Shown one piece after another: positions 16,626 through 25,822 of a DNA stretch of 64,000 nt. Below the pieces are notes generated by a model. It did not search any database. It worked only from the letters and a program-made list of their open reading frames with translations, and was not told where the DNA came from. The DNA comes from Streptomyces rhizosphaerihabitans. GTDB taxonomy: Bacteria; Actinomycetota; Actinomycetes; Streptomycetales; Streptomycetaceae. Made by a program: the position numbers and the translations under genes. Positions within the stretch are counted from its first letter, which is position 1. Each line of letters starts with the position of its first letter. Location: the NCBI RefSeq assembly GCF_025399795.1, contig NZ_JAODTZ010000051.1, forward strand, positions 1-64,000, written 5' to 3'.

Positions 16626-19622
16626 ATGACGGCGCCGGGGCGCAGGAGCAGTACCTTCACGCGGCTGCTGCGGCACGGCTTCACCGATCCTTCGGCGGCC
16701 GAGCGGCTCCTGGAAGGGCCCGAACTGGCACCCGTACGGTCCGACCCGGTCCTCCTGGACGCGCTGGGGGCCACCGCCGACCCGGACCTCGCCCTGCTCG
16801 GGCTCGTCCGGCTCGTCGAGGCGCAGGACACGCACCCCGCCCAGCGGGAGCTCCTCGACACGCTGATCGCGGCCAAACCGCTGCGGGACCGGTTGCTCGG
16901 CGTGCTCGGCGCCTCCGCCGCGCTCGCCGACCACCTCGCCCGGCACCCGCACGACTGGCAGACCCTCGTCACCTACGAGGCGCGGGACCTGCATCCCGGG
17001 GTCCAGGAGTTCGAACGCGGGCTGGCGGACGCGACGGACCCCGTCTCGCTGCGTGTCGCCTACCGCCGCTGCCTGCTCTCCATAGCCGCGCGCGACGTGT
17101 GCGGTACCACCGACCTCGCCCAGACCGCCGCCGAACTCGCCGACCTCGCCACCGCGACCCTGCGCGCCGCGCTCGCCATAGCCGAGGCCGCCGCGCCCGA
17201 CGACGCGGCGCTGTGCCGGCTCGCGGTCGTCGCGATGGGCAAGTGCGGGGGACACGAGCTGAACTACGTGTCCGACGTCGACGTGATCTTCGTGGGGGAG
17301 GGCGTCGACGGGGCCGACGAGGGAAAGGCCGTGCAGGCGGCCGCCCGGCTCGCCTCGCACATGATGCGGATCTGCTCCGAGACGACCGTCGAGGGCAGCA
17401 TCTGGCCGGTCGACGCCAATCTGCGCCCCGAGGGCCGCAACGGCCCCCTGGTGCGGACGCTCAGCAGCCATCTCGCCTACTACCAGCGATGGGCCAAGAC
17501 CTGGGAGTTCCAGGCGCTGCTCAAGGCCCGCCCGGTGGCCGGGGACCTGGAACTGGGCGAGGAGTACGTCGCCACCCTGGCCCCGCTGGTGTGGCACGCC
17601 GCCGAGCGCGAGAACTTCGTCGCGGATGTGCAGAAGATGCGGCGCCGGGTCGTCGAGAACATTCCGGCCGCCCAGATCGAACGGGAGCTGAAGCTCGGTC
17701 CCGGAGGGCTCCGGGACGTCGAATTCGCCGTACAGCTCCTGCAGTTGGTGCACGGCCGGGCCGACACGTCCTTGCGCAGCGGTACGACTCTGGACGCCCT
17801 GAAGGCGCTCGCCGCGAGCGGATACGTGGGCCGCGCCGACGCCGTGCAGCTCGATGACGCCTACCGCTTCCTGCGGTCGATGGAGCACCGCATCCAGCTC
17901 TTCCGGCTGCGGCGCACCCATCTGGTGCCGGAGGACGAGGCCGATCTGCGGCGGATCGGGCGGTCGCTCGGGCTGCGCGTCGACCCGGTCAAGGAGCTGA
18001 ACCGGGAGTGGAAGCGGCACACGGCCATGGTGCGGCGGCTGCACGAGAAGCTGTTCTACCGGCCGTTGCTCGATGCCGTCGCCCAACTGGCGCCGGGCGA
18101 GACCCGGTTGAGTCCGGATGCGGCCCGGGAGCGGCTCGTCGCGCTCGGGTACGCCGACCCGGCGAGCGCGCTGCGCCATCTGGAGGCGCTGGCGTCCGGG
18201 GTCAGCCGCAAGGCCGCCATCCAACGGACGCTGCTCCCAGTGCTGTTGGGGTGGTTCGCGGACTCCGCCGATCCCGACGCGGGCCTGCTCAACTTCCGGA
18301 AGGTGTCGGACGCGCTCGGCAAGACCCCTTGGTATCTGCGGCTGTTGAGGGACGAGGGCGCCGCGGCCGAGAACCTCGCACGGGTGCTCTCGGCGGGCCG
18401 GCTCGCCCCCGACCTGCTGATGCGCGCTCCGGAGGCGGTGGCCCTGCTGGGCGACGGGGAGAGCGGCGGCCTCGAACCGCGCGGCCGTGCCCATCTGGAG
18501 CAGGAGATCCTCGCCGCGGTGCGGCGGGCCGGCGACGGCGAGCAGGCCGTGACCGCCGCGCGCGGGGTGCGGCGGCGGGAGCTGTTCCGTACCGCCGCGA
18601 CGGACATCGTCGCCTCGTACGGAACCGAGGAGACGCCCGCCGTCGCCGATCAGGGGGCACTGGTCGACCTCGTCGGCGGGGCGGTGTCGGATCTGACGGC
18701 GGCGACGATCGCGGGAACCCTGCGGGCCGTGGTGCGGGACGGCTGGGGCGACACCCTGCCCACCCGGTTCACGGTGATCGGGATGGGCCGCTTCGGGGGC
18801 CATGAGCTCGGCTACGGCTCCGACGCGGACGTGCTCTTCGTGCACGAGCCGCGGGAGGGTGTGGACGAGCAGGAGGCGTCACGGGCCGCGAACGCCGTGG
18901 TGGCCGAGATGCGGCGGCTGCTGCAGCTCCCCAGCGCGGATCCGCCGCTGCTGATCGACGCGGATCTGCGACCCGAGGGGAAGTCCGGGCCGCTGGTACG
19001 GACGCTGAAGTCGTACGGGGCGTACTACCGGCGCTGGTCGCTGGTGTGGGAGTCGCAGGCGCTGCTGCGCGCGGAGGTGGTGGCGGGGGACGCCGACCTC
19101 GGGAGCCGGTTCATGGAGCTGGTCGATCCGCTGCGGTATCCGGCGGAGGGACTGGGCGAGGACGCCGTACGGGAGATCCGGCGGCTGAAGGCCCGGATGG
19201 AGTCGGAACGGATGCCGCGCGGCGCCGACCCCACGCTGCACACCAAGCTCGGGCGCGGCGGGCTGTCCGACGTGGAGTGGACGGTCCAGCTGATCCAGCT
19301 CCGGCACGGCTGGGTCGAGCCGGGCCTGCGGACGACCCGGACGCGGGAGGCGCTGGCCGCCGCGTGTGCCGCGGAGCTGCTGTCCACGGAGGACGCGGCG
19401 ACACTGGACGAGGCCTGGGTGCTGGCCACGCGCGTACGGAACGCGGTGATGCTCGTGCGGGGCAGGGCCGGCGACACCTTCCCCTCGGACGGGCGCGAGC
19501 TCGCCGCCGTGGGCCGCTATCTGGGGTACGACCCGGGCCATGTCGGAGACATGCTCGACGACTACCGGCGCACCACCCGGCGGGCCCGGGCCGTGGTGGA
19601 CGAACTGTTCTACGGCGCCTGA
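16626..19622 (+). CDS. glnE: Bifunctional glutamine synthetase adenylyltransferase/adenylyl-removing enzyme
   Basis: Adds AMP to Tyr397 of GlnA when nitrogen is ample and removes it by phosphorolysis when scarce. 998 residues, typical of actinobacteria. Two nucleotidyltransferase domains are visible: the adenylyl-removase domain with GGHELNYVSDVDVIF near residue 207 and the adenylyltransferase domain with GGHELGYGSDADVLF near 723; each is followed by its helical domain (LGPGGLRDVEFAVQLLQL and LGRGGLSDVEWTVQLIQL). ATG 16626 has AGGAGG six bases upstream. Its substrate GlnA is encoded at 58350 and the Tyr is present there; GlnA2 at 10826 lacks it. Confidence 0.96.
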   Translation: MTAPGRRSSTFTRLLRHGFTDPSAAERLLEGPELAPVRSDPVLLDALGATADPDLALLGLVRLVEAQDTHPAQRELLDTLIAAKPLRDRLLGVLGASAALADHLARHPHDWQTLVTYEARDLHPGVQEFERGLADATDPVSLRVAYRRCLLSIAARDVCGTTDLAQTAAELADLATATLRAALAIAEAAAPDDAALCRLAVVAMGKCGGHELNYVSDVDVIFVGEGVDGADEGKAVQAAARLASHMMRICSETTVEGSIWPVDANLRPEGRNGPLVRTLSSHLAYYQRWAKTWEFQALLKARPVAGDLELGEEYVATLAPLVWHAAERENFVADVQKMRRRVVENIPAAQIERELKLGPGGLRDVEFAVQLLQLVHGRADTSLRSGTTLDALKALAASGYVGRADAVQLDDAYRFLRSMEHRIQLFRLRRTHLVPEDEADLRRIGRSLGLRVDPVKELNREWKRHTAMVRRLHEKLFYRPLLDAVAQLAPGETRLSPDAARERLVALGYADPASALRHLEALASGVSRKAAIQRTLLPVLLGWFADSADPDAGLLNFRKVSDALGKTPWYLRLLRDEGAAAENLARVLSAGRLAPDLLMRAPEAVALLGDGESGGLEPRGRAHLEQEILAAVRRAGDGEQAVTAARGVRRRELFRTAATDIVASYGTEETPAVADQGALVDLVGGAVSDLTAATIAGTLRAVVRDGWGDTLPTRFTVIGMGRFGGHELGYGSDADVLFVHEPREGVDEQEASRAANAVVAEMRRLLQLPSADPPLLIDADLRPEGKSGPLVRTLKSYGAYYRRWSLVWESQALLRAEVVAGDADLGSRFMELVDPLRYPAEGLGEDAVREIRRLKARMESERMPRGADPTLHTKLGRGGLSDVEWTVQLIQLRHGWVEPGLRTTRTREALAAACAAELLSTEDAATLDEAWVLATRVRNAVMLVRGRAGDTFPSDGRELAAVGRYLGYDPGHVGDMLDDYRRTTRRARAVVDELFYGA

Positions 19623-19635
19623 GCCGCGCGCCGGA

Positions 19636-19710
19636 GCGCGTGCTGTGGACCTGCCCGGCCGCGCGTGCTGTGGACCGGCCCGGCCGCGCGTGCTGTGGAC
19701 CGGCCCGGCA
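19636..19710. repeat. Three tandem 25-bp repeats after glnE
   Basis: Units at 19636-19660, 19661-19685 and 19686-19710 differ at one or two positions; core GCGCGTGCTGTGGACC. They begin 14 bases after the glnE stop and are not a multiple of three. Confidence 0.85.
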
Positions 19711-19765
19711 AGGGCGCCCGCGGGACACCCCGCTGGTCACTGAACGTGACGGCGCGGGGCGTTGT

Positions 19766-20632
19766 TCAGGTCTTCACCGGCAGGACCGGTGTACCGCGCG
19801 TCCCCGGTACCCACTGCGGCAGCGCGTACGGCAGCGCTCCGTACCACAGGCGTGCCACCAGGAAGCCGAAGGCGAGGCAGAGCAGGCCGCCCACCGCGTC
19901 CAGCCAGAAGTGGTTGGCGGTGGCGACGATGACCAGCAGGGTGGCCGCCGGGTAGAGGACGCCGAGGATGCGCGCCCAGGGGGCCGAGGCCAGCGCGAAG
20001 ACGGTCAGTCCGCACCACATGGACCAGCCGATGTGCATCGACGGCATCGCCGCGTACTGGTTGGACATGTGTTTGAGATCGCCGGAGGCCATCGAGCCCC
20101 AGGTCTCGTGGACCGTGACCGTGTCGACGAAGTTGCCGCCGGTCATCAGGCGCGGTGGCGCGAGCGGGAAGAAGTAGTAGCCGACCAGGGCCACCAGCGT
20201 GGTGGCGAAGAGCGTGAGACGGGCCGCCGCGTAGCGGCCGGGATGACAGCGGTACAGCCAGACCAGAACACTCAGCGTCACCACGAAGTGCAGGGTCGCG
20301 TAGTAGTAGTTCATCCCGATGATCAGCCAGCCGACGGAGTTCACCGCGTGGTTGACGGACTCCTCGATGGCGACACCGAGATGGTGCTCCATCCGCCAGA
20401 TCCAGTCCGCGTTGCGCAGCGCTTCGCGTCTCTGCTCCGGCACGGCGTTGCGGATCAGCGAGTAGGTCCAGTAACTCATGGCGATGAGCAGGACTTCGAA
20501 CCAGAGGCGGGGGCGACGCGGGGTCCGCATACGACGCAGGAGTCTGTTCCCCGCCTTCTCCTCCGCGACGGGTTGTGGAGTGGCCTGGTCCCGGCCTTCC
20601 AGTGTCGTCACGGTCGAATCACCCATAGGCAC
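19766..20632 (-). CDS. PAP2-superfamily membrane phosphatase
   Basis: 288 residues with about six membrane helices. PAP2_3-type (inositolphosphorylceramide-synthase-like) motifs: FFPLAPPRLM (motif 1 region), PSMHIGWSMW (motif 2, catalytic His) and ATANHFWLDAVGG (motif 3, His and Asp). The basic N-terminus is cytoplasmic. It would dephosphorylate or transfer a lipid-phosphate headgroup on the outer membrane face. The start may be GTG 20632 or ATG 20626; neither has a good Shine-Dalgarno. It stands alone between glnE and malR on the malR strand, with 102 bp separating it from malR. Confidence 0.87.
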   Translation of the reverse strand: MPMGDSTVTTLEGRDQATPQPVAEEKAGNRLLRRMRTPRRPRLWFEVLLIAMSYWTYSLIRNAVPEQRREALRNADWIWRMEHHLGVAIEESVNHAVNSVGWLIIGMNYYYATLHFVVTLSVLVWLYRCHPGRYAAARLTLFATTLVALVGYYFFPLAPPRLMTGGNFVDTVTVHETWGSMASGDLKHMSNQYAAMPSMHIGWSMWCGLTVFALASAPWARILGVLYPAATLLVIVATANHFWLDAVGGLLCLAFGFLVARLWYGALPYALPQWVPGTRGTPVLPVKT

Positions 20633-20734
20633 AGAGTCTGCCAGAAAAGCCTTCCCTCACCGATGATGCTCTGGTCGGGTCCTGGCCGCACTTTCTACGC
20701 CTGTGGGAGTGCTTCGCCCCCTTTGTCGTCCTTC

Positions 20735-21793
20735 TCAGGGACGATTCCGGTCCCCAGGGGCAGAAGCGGTCGAACCCCGCACCACGAGTTCCGGCATGAA
20801 CACGAACTCACTGTGCGGCGCGGGCGTCCCGCCGATCTCCTCCAGCAACGTGCGCACCGCGGCCTGGCCCATCGCCGGCACCGGCTTGCGGACCGTCGTG
20901 AGCGGCGGGTCGGTGAAGGCGATCAGCGGCGAATCGTCGAAGCCCACGACCGAGATGTCCGTGGGGACCTCCAGGCCGCGCTGACGCGCCGCCCGTATCG
21001 CGCCGAGCGCCATCATGTCGCTGGCGCAGACGATCGCCGTGCAGCCGCGGTCCATGAGCGCGCTCGCGGCGGCCTGGCCGCCCTCCAGTGTGTACAGAGA
21101 GTGCTGGATCAGCCGCTCCTCGACGTCCGCGGGGCTCAGGTTCAGCTGCTCCTGCATCGTGCGCACGAAGCCCTCGATCTTGCGCTGCACCGGCACGAAC
21201 CGCTTGGGGCCGAGGGCGAGACCGATGCTGGTGTGCCCGAGCGAGGCGAGGTGGGTGACCGCGAGGGCCATCGCGGCGCGGTCGTCCGGTGAGATGAACG
21301 GCGCCTGCACCTTCGGCGAAAAGCCGTCGACCAGGACGAAAGGGACACCCCGGCCGCGCAGTTGCTCGTACCGCTGCATGTCGGCCGAGGTGTCGGCGTG
21401 CAGTCCGGAGACGAAGATGATGCCGGCCACCCCGCGGTCGACCAGCATCTCGGTCAGCTCGTCCTCGGTCGAGCCGCCCGGTGTCTGGGTCGCGAGGACG
21501 GGGGTGTAGCCCTGGCGCGTCAGGGCCTGCCCGATGACCTGCGCGAGGGCAGGGAATATCGGGTTCTCCAGCTCGGGGGTTATGAGGCCGACGAGGCCCT
21601 CGCTGCGCTGCCGCAGGCGCACCGGGCGTTCGTAGCCCAGTACGTCGAGAGCGGCCAGGACGGACTGGCGGGTGGTCGCGGCGACGCCCGGCTTCCCGTT
21701 CAGGACGCGACTGACAGTCGCCTCACTGACCCCCGCCTGGGCTGCGATGTCGGCAAGCCGTGTGGTCACGGGATTGGACTGTACCGGTCGCAT
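20735..21793 (-). CDS. malR: MalR, LacI-family repressor of maltose/maltodextrin genes
   Basis: LacI/GalR repressor. The helix-turn-helix is RLADIAAQAGVSEATVSRVLNGKPGVA at the N-terminus, followed by the sugar-binding periplasmic-protein-like core (LVGLITPELENPIFPALA, VVGFDDSPLIAFTDPPLTTVRKP). 352 residues from ATG 21793. Another in-frame ATG at 21862 has the better Shine-Dalgarno (GAGGGAG) and would add 23 residues; GTG 21769 is also possible, so the start is uncertain. It diverges from malEFG across a gap with CTTGCA-type sites, the arrangement known for S. coelicolor MalR, which is released by maltose or maltodextrins. Confidence 0.93.
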   Translation of the reverse strand: MRPVQSNPVTTRLADIAAQAGVSEATVSRVLNGKPGVAATTRQSVLAALDVLGYERPVRLRQRSEGLVGLITPELENPIFPALAQVIGQALTRQGYTPVLATQTPGGSTEDELTEMLVDRGVAGIIFVSGLHADTSADMQRYEQLRGRGVPFVLVDGFSPKVQAPFISPDDRAAMALAVTHLASLGHTSIGLALGPKRFVPVQRKIEGFVRTMQEQLNLSPADVEERLIQHSLYTLEGGQAAASALMDRGCTAIVCASDMMALGAIRAARQRGLEVPTDISVVGFDDSPLIAFTDPPLTTVRKPVPAMGQAAVRTLLEEIGGTPAPHSEFVFMPELVVRGSTASAPGDRNRP

Positions 21794-21973
21794 CTCACCC
21801 TGCCCACCAACCAGACGCCGTGTGCGGGCGGTTGATCGGCCCGCTCCGGGCTGCTGCGTCATCGCGCTCCCTCGTGTTCTGGTCGGCTCGGTGTCCCGTG
21901 CGTGCGCCGCGCGGGAAGGGGTGGCTCCTGCAAGACGCTGACGGGCCGATGATCCCCGTACGCGACACCCATG

Positions 21974-21999
21974 GCAAGAGCTTGCAGAGTCTTGCACAG
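21974..21999. promoter_or_regulatory. MalR-type operator cluster, malR side
   Basis: GCAAGAGCTTGC (21974-21985) gives inverted GCAAG/CTTGC arms, and CTTGCA then repeats directly at 21981 and 21991. Between malR and malE; probably involved in malR autoregulation. Confidence 0.65.
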
Positions 22000-22083
22000 A
22001 GGCCCGGATGTCTGCTGAGCGGCCTGGTAGCAGGGTTTCGGGACGGCTGCCCCGAGGTCACGGGCCCGTAACTGTCGGCAGTT

Positions 22084-22104
22084 CTTGCACTTTTTTGCTG
22101 CAAG
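22084..22104 (+). promoter_or_regulatory. MalR-type operator of malEFG
   Basis: CTTGCA (22084-22089) and TGCAAG (22099-22104) form an inverted pair around TTTTTTGC. About 135 bases before the malE start. Same half-site as upstream of the amylase and pullulanase genes. Confidence 0.7.
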
Positions 22105-22238
22105 GTCTTTCGCGCCGCTTACAACGCTGTTACGTTCACGTCGCCCGGCGGACGCAACGGCGCAGTCGGCAAGTCGGCAAGGGGATCGGGCGGGACCGAT
22201 TCCCCACCTACTCGGGCTTTCACCCTCAAGGAGATCTC

Positions 22239-23513
22239 ATGCGGCGTGGCATAGCGGCCACCGCGCTGGTGGCGTCCATCGCCCTCGCGGCGACGGCCTG
22301 CGGCGGCAGTGACAGCAGCAGCGACAAGTCTGCGGGCCCCACCACCATCACATGGTGGGACACTTCCAACGCCACCAATGAGGCGCCGACGTACCAGGCC
22401 CTGGCCAAGCAGTTCGAGAAGGCCAACCCGACCATCAAGGTCAAGTACGTCAACGTGCCCTTCGACCAGGCGCAGAACAAGTTCGACACGGCCGCCGGTT
22501 CCAAGGGCGCCCCGGACATCCTGCGCTCCGAGGTCGGCTGGACCCCGGCCTTCGCGAAGAAGGGCTTCTTCCTGCCGCTCGACGGCACCGCCGCCCTCGC
22601 GGACCAGGCCAAGTTCAAGTCCAACCTGATCGAGCAGGCCAAGTTCGACGGCAAGACGTACGGTGTGCCGCTGGTCACCGACACCCTCGCCCTCGTCTAC
22701 AACAAGGCGCTGTTCAAGAAGGCCGGCATCAGCGAGGCCCCCAAGACCTGGGCCGACCTGAAGACCGCCGCCGCGACGATCAAGAAGAAGACCGGCGTCG
22801 ACGGCTACTGGGGCTCGACCCAGGCCTACTACGCGATGAACTTCCTCTACGGCGAGGGCACCGACACCGTCGACGCCACCGCCAAGAAGATCACGGTGAA
22901 CTCGGCCGCCGCGAAGAAGGCGTACGGCACCTGGCAGGGTCTGTTCTCCGGCAAGGGCCTGCACAAGGCGGACACCACCGCCGACGCGTACGCCCACATC
23001 CAGGACGCGTTCGTGAACGGCAAGGTCGCCGCGATCGTCCAGGGCCCGTGGGAGATCACCAACTTCTACAAGGGTTCGGCGTTCGCGGACAAGACGAACC
23101 TCGGTGTCGCCACCGTCCCGGCCGGCTCCACCGGCAAGGCGGGCGCCCCGACCGGCGGCCACAACCTCTCCGTGTACGCGGGTTCGGACAAGGCCCACCA
23201 GGAGGCCTCGCTGAAGTTCGTGAAGTTCATGACCTCGGCGGCGTCGCAGGCGACCATCGCGCTCAAGAACTCCACGCTGCCGACGCGTGACGACGCCTAC
23301 ACCGCCGAGGTCAACGCCAACCCGGGCATCGCCGGCTACCAAGGTGTCCTCGCCGCCGCCCAGCCGCGCCCGGCACTGCCCGAGTACAGCTCGCTGTGGG
23401 GCCCGCTCGACATCGAGCTGCCCAAGATCGCGGGTGGCAAGGAGTCCCTGGACAAGGGCCTGAGCAACGCCGAACTGGCGATGGCCAAGCTGGTCCCGGA
23501 CTTCAGCAAGTGA
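22239..23513 (+). CDS. malE: MalE, maltose/maltodextrin ABC transporter binding lipoprotein
   Basis: Extracellular solute-binding protein that delivers maltose and maltodextrins to MalFG. 424 residues. Lipoprotein signal with lipobox LAATAC, lipidated Cys21. The family-1 binding fold follows (ITWWDTSN, FDTAAGSKGAPDILRSEVGW, VPLVTDTLALVYNKALF, AAIVQGPWEI). ATG 22239 has AAGGAG seven bases upstream; a longer in-frame reading to 22008 crosses the operator and is rejected. First gene of malEFG, under MalR. No ATPase is encoded in the operon; in Streptomyces the shared ATPase MsiK, encoded elsewhere, serves this transporter. Confidence 0.96.
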   Translation: MRRGIAATALVASIALAATACGGSDSSSDKSAGPTTITWWDTSNATNEAPTYQALAKQFEKANPTIKVKYVNVPFDQAQNKFDTAAGSKGAPDILRSEVGWTPAFAKKGFFLPLDGTAALADQAKFKSNLIEQAKFDGKTYGVPLVTDTLALVYNKALFKKAGISEAPKTWADLKTAAATIKKKTGVDGYWGSTQAYYAMNFLYGEGTDTVDATAKKITVNSAAAKKAYGTWQGLFSGKGLHKADTTADAYAHIQDAFVNGKVAAIVQGPWEITNFYKGSAFADKTNLGVATVPAGSTGKAGAPTGGHNLSVYAGSDKAHQEASLKFVKFMTSAASQATIALKNSTLPTRDDAYTAEVNANPGIAGYQGVLAAAQPRPALPEYSSLWGPLDIELPKIAGGKESLDKGLSNAELAMAKLVPDFSK

Positions 23514-23536
23514 GCCCGTGTGGCCGCCGGATCCTT

Positions 23537-23564
23537 CCCCGGCCCGACTTCGGTCGGGCCGGGG
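23537..23564 (+). promoter_or_regulatory. Very stable malE-malF intercistronic hairpin
   Basis: Perfect 12-bp G+C stem closed by a UUCG tetraloop (23549-23552), 24 bases after the malE stop and 80 before malF. It is placed to protect the malE message and lower read-through into malFG. Confidence 0.75.
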
Positions 23565-23643
23565 GGACCCCGACAGGGGGAACGGAACCGGCGGCCACCG
23601 GCTGTGTGCGCCCAACTCCTGATCTTGCAGAAGGTGTCGAACC

Positions 23644-24648
23644 ATGACAGTCGCCATCGACCGCGCGACCGGCAAGCGCCGCGGTGACCGAGCACCGCGT
23701 CCCGGCCGGATGCAGCGTCTCAAGCACTCGTACCAGAAGTACTGGTACGCGTACGCGATGATCGCCCCGGTCGTCGTCGTACTCGGCGGATTGGTGCTCT
23801 ATCCCCTGGTACGGGGCCTCTATCTGACGTTCACGGACGCCAACAGCCTCAACTCGGCCCGCACGATCGGCGTCAATCACATCGACGCCACCTACAAGTT
23901 CATCGGCCTGGACAACTACAAGGACATCCTGTGGGGTCCGACGTCGTACGACCGCTTCTGGTCGCACTTCATCTGGACCATCGCCTGGACCGTTCTGTGT
24001 GTCGCCCTGCACTACTGCATCGGCCTGGGTCTCGCGCTGCTCCTCAACCAGAAGCTGCGCGGCCGCACCGTCTACCGGCTGATCCTGGTGCTGCCGTGGG
24101 CCGTGCCGACCTTCGTCACCGTCTTCGGCTGGCGCTTCATGCTCGCCGACGGCGGCATCATCAACTCCATGCTCCACGCGGTGCACCTGCCGTCGCCGGC
24201 GTGGCTGGAGGACACCTTCTGGCAGCGCTTCTCCGCGATCATGGTCAATACCTGGTGCGGTGTGCCGTTCATGATGGTCTCGCTGCTCGGCGGACTCCAG
24301 TCCATCGACGGCACGCTGTACGAGGCCGCCGAGATGGACGGCGCGAACGCCTGGCAGCAGTTCCGCTTCGTGACCCTGCCGGGTCTGCGGTCGGTCAGCT
24401 CCACGGTCGTGCTCCTCGGCATCATCTGGACCTTCAACCAGTTCGCCGTGATCTTCATCCTGTTCGGCAACACCGCGCCGGACGCGCAGATCCTCGTCAC
24501 CTGGGCCTACTACCTCGGCTTCGGACAGCAGCCGCGCGACTTCGCGCAGTCGGCGGCCTACGGCATGCTGCTGCTGGCCATCCTGATCGTCTTCACCTCC
24601 TTCTACCGCCGCTGGCTGAACCGCAATGACCAGCAGCTCGCGATCTGA
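23644..24648 (+). CDS. malF: MalF, maltose ABC transporter permease
   Basis: 334 residues with six to seven membrane helices; the first is at about 40-62 (YAMIAPVVVVLGGLVLYPLV). The EAA loop that docks the ATPase is EAAEMDGANAWQQFRFVTLPG, shortened here by one residue to stay in the family pattern, at about 225-245. ATG 23644 has AGAAGG eleven bases upstream. It pairs with MalG 13 bases downstream. Confidence 0.95.
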   Translation: MTVAIDRATGKRRGDRAPRPGRMQRLKHSYQKYWYAYAMIAPVVVVLGGLVLYPLVRGLYLTFTDANSLNSARTIGVNHIDATYKFIGLDNYKDILWGPTSYDRFWSHFIWTIAWTVLCVALHYCIGLGLALLLNQKLRGRTVYRLILVLPWAVPTFVTVFGWRFMLADGGIINSMLHAVHLPSPAWLEDTFWQRFSAIMVNTWCGVPFMMVSLLGGLQSIDGTLYEAAEMDGANAWQQFRFVTLPGLRSVSSTVVLLGIIWTFNQFAVIFILFGNTAPDAQILVTWAYYLGFGQQPRDFAQSAAYGMLLLAILIVFTSFYRRWLNRNDQQLAI

Positions 24649-24661
24649 GGCAGGAGTCTCC

Positions 24662-25573
24662 ATGAGCACCACCACACTTCAGACGCCTCCTCCGGCCGAC
24701 CAGGCTTCCGTGCACGAGGAGGCGCCGCGTCCGGCGCGCAGGCGCGGCCGGCGCGGCCTCGCCGGCAGGCTCGTCTCCCACGGCATCCTGATCGTCGCGA
24801 GCCTGGCCGCGCTGTTCCCGATCGCCTGGCTCGTCTTCCTGTCCCTCGGCCCGGACAAGGACGACTATCTGCACCCCGGACGCATCTGGAACACGATGAC
24901 GTTCAGCAACTACTCGTTCGTGCTCCAGCACACGAGCTTCTTCGAGTGGATGAAGAGTTCGCTCATCGTGTCGCTCGGCACCACGGTCATCGGCGTGATG
25001 ATCGCGGCCACCACCGGCTACGCCGTCTCGCGCATGCGCTTCCCCGGCTACAAGAAGTTCATGTGGGTCCTGCTGGTCACCCAGATGTTCCCGATCGCCG
25101 TGCTGATCGTGCCGATGTACCAGATCCTCTCGGACCTGCAGCTCATCGACTCCTACCTCGGCCTGATCATCGTCTACTGCTCGACGGCGGTGCCCTACAG
25201 CGCCTGGCTGCTCAAGGGCTACTTCGACACCATTCCGTTCGAGATCGACGAGGCCGGACGCGTCGACGGGCTGAGCCCCTTCGGCACCTTCTTCCGGCTG
25301 ATCCTGCCGCTGGCCAAGCCGGGCCTCGCGGTGGCCGCGTTCTACAATTTCATCACCGCGTTCGGTGAGGTCGCCTTCGCCTCGACGTTCATGCTGGACG
25401 ACTCGAAGTACACCTTCGCCGTCGGACTCCAGACCTTCGTCAGCGAGCACGACGCGCAGCGCAACCTGGCGGCCGCGACGGCCGTGCTGGTCGCGATACC
25501 CGTGTCCCTCTTCTTCTACCTGGTGCAGAAGAACCTGGTGACCGGACTCACCGCGGGCGGCACGAAGGGCTGA
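24662..25573 (+). CDS. malG: MalG, maltose ABC transporter permease
   Basis: 303 residues with six membrane helices and a basic, Pro-rich N-terminal tail of about 40 residues. The EAA loop is EIDEAGRVDGLSPFGTFFRL at about 197-216. ATG 24662 has AGGAG seven bases upstream. Last gene of malEFG; a hairpin follows at 25631-25674. Confidence 0.95.
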   Translation: MSTTTLQTPPPADQASVHEEAPRPARRRGRRGLAGRLVSHGILIVASLAALFPIAWLVFLSLGPDKDDYLHPGRIWNTMTFSNYSFVLQHTSFFEWMKSSLIVSLGTTVIGVMIAATTGYAVSRMRFPGYKKFMWVLLVTQMFPIAVLIVPMYQILSDLQLIDSYLGLIIVYCSTAVPYSAWLLKGYFDTIPFEIDEAGRVDGLSPFGTFFRLILPLAKPGLAVAAFYNFITAFGEVAFASTFMLDDSKYTFAVGLQTFVSEHDAQRNLAAATAVLVAIPVSLFFYLVQKNLVTGLTAGGTKG

Positions 25574-25630
25574 TCCGTAAGGACGCCCCCAGAACGCCCG
25601 CAGACTCCCGCGCGCTCGAAGTGCGCGGGT

Positions 25631-25674
25631 GGCGGCCGCGGTGCCCATCCGACCCCGCCGGTACCGCGGCCGCC
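25631..25674 (+). terminator. Terminator of malEFG
   Basis: 15-bp stem with one G-T pair (25631-25645 with 25660-25674), 14-base loop, followed by CTCATTT. It separates malG from aglA, so aglA transcripts may start in the remaining 150 bp or come by read-through. Confidence 0.7.
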
Positions 25675-25822
25675 TCATTTCCTTGCCCCGACACCTCTCG
25701 CCCCGAAGCCTCTCGCCCCGTGCTCCCGGCCTCGCGTGAGCAGGGGTCTGCCCCCACAGCCGAATTCCTCCCCACGCCCGACCGCGCTCGGTCGCGGGGA
25801 CCCTCATCGCATCAAGGACGCC

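Noticed and set aside
16542..18845. 767-codon minus frame opposite glnE
   Set aside because: Shadow of glnE; no features.
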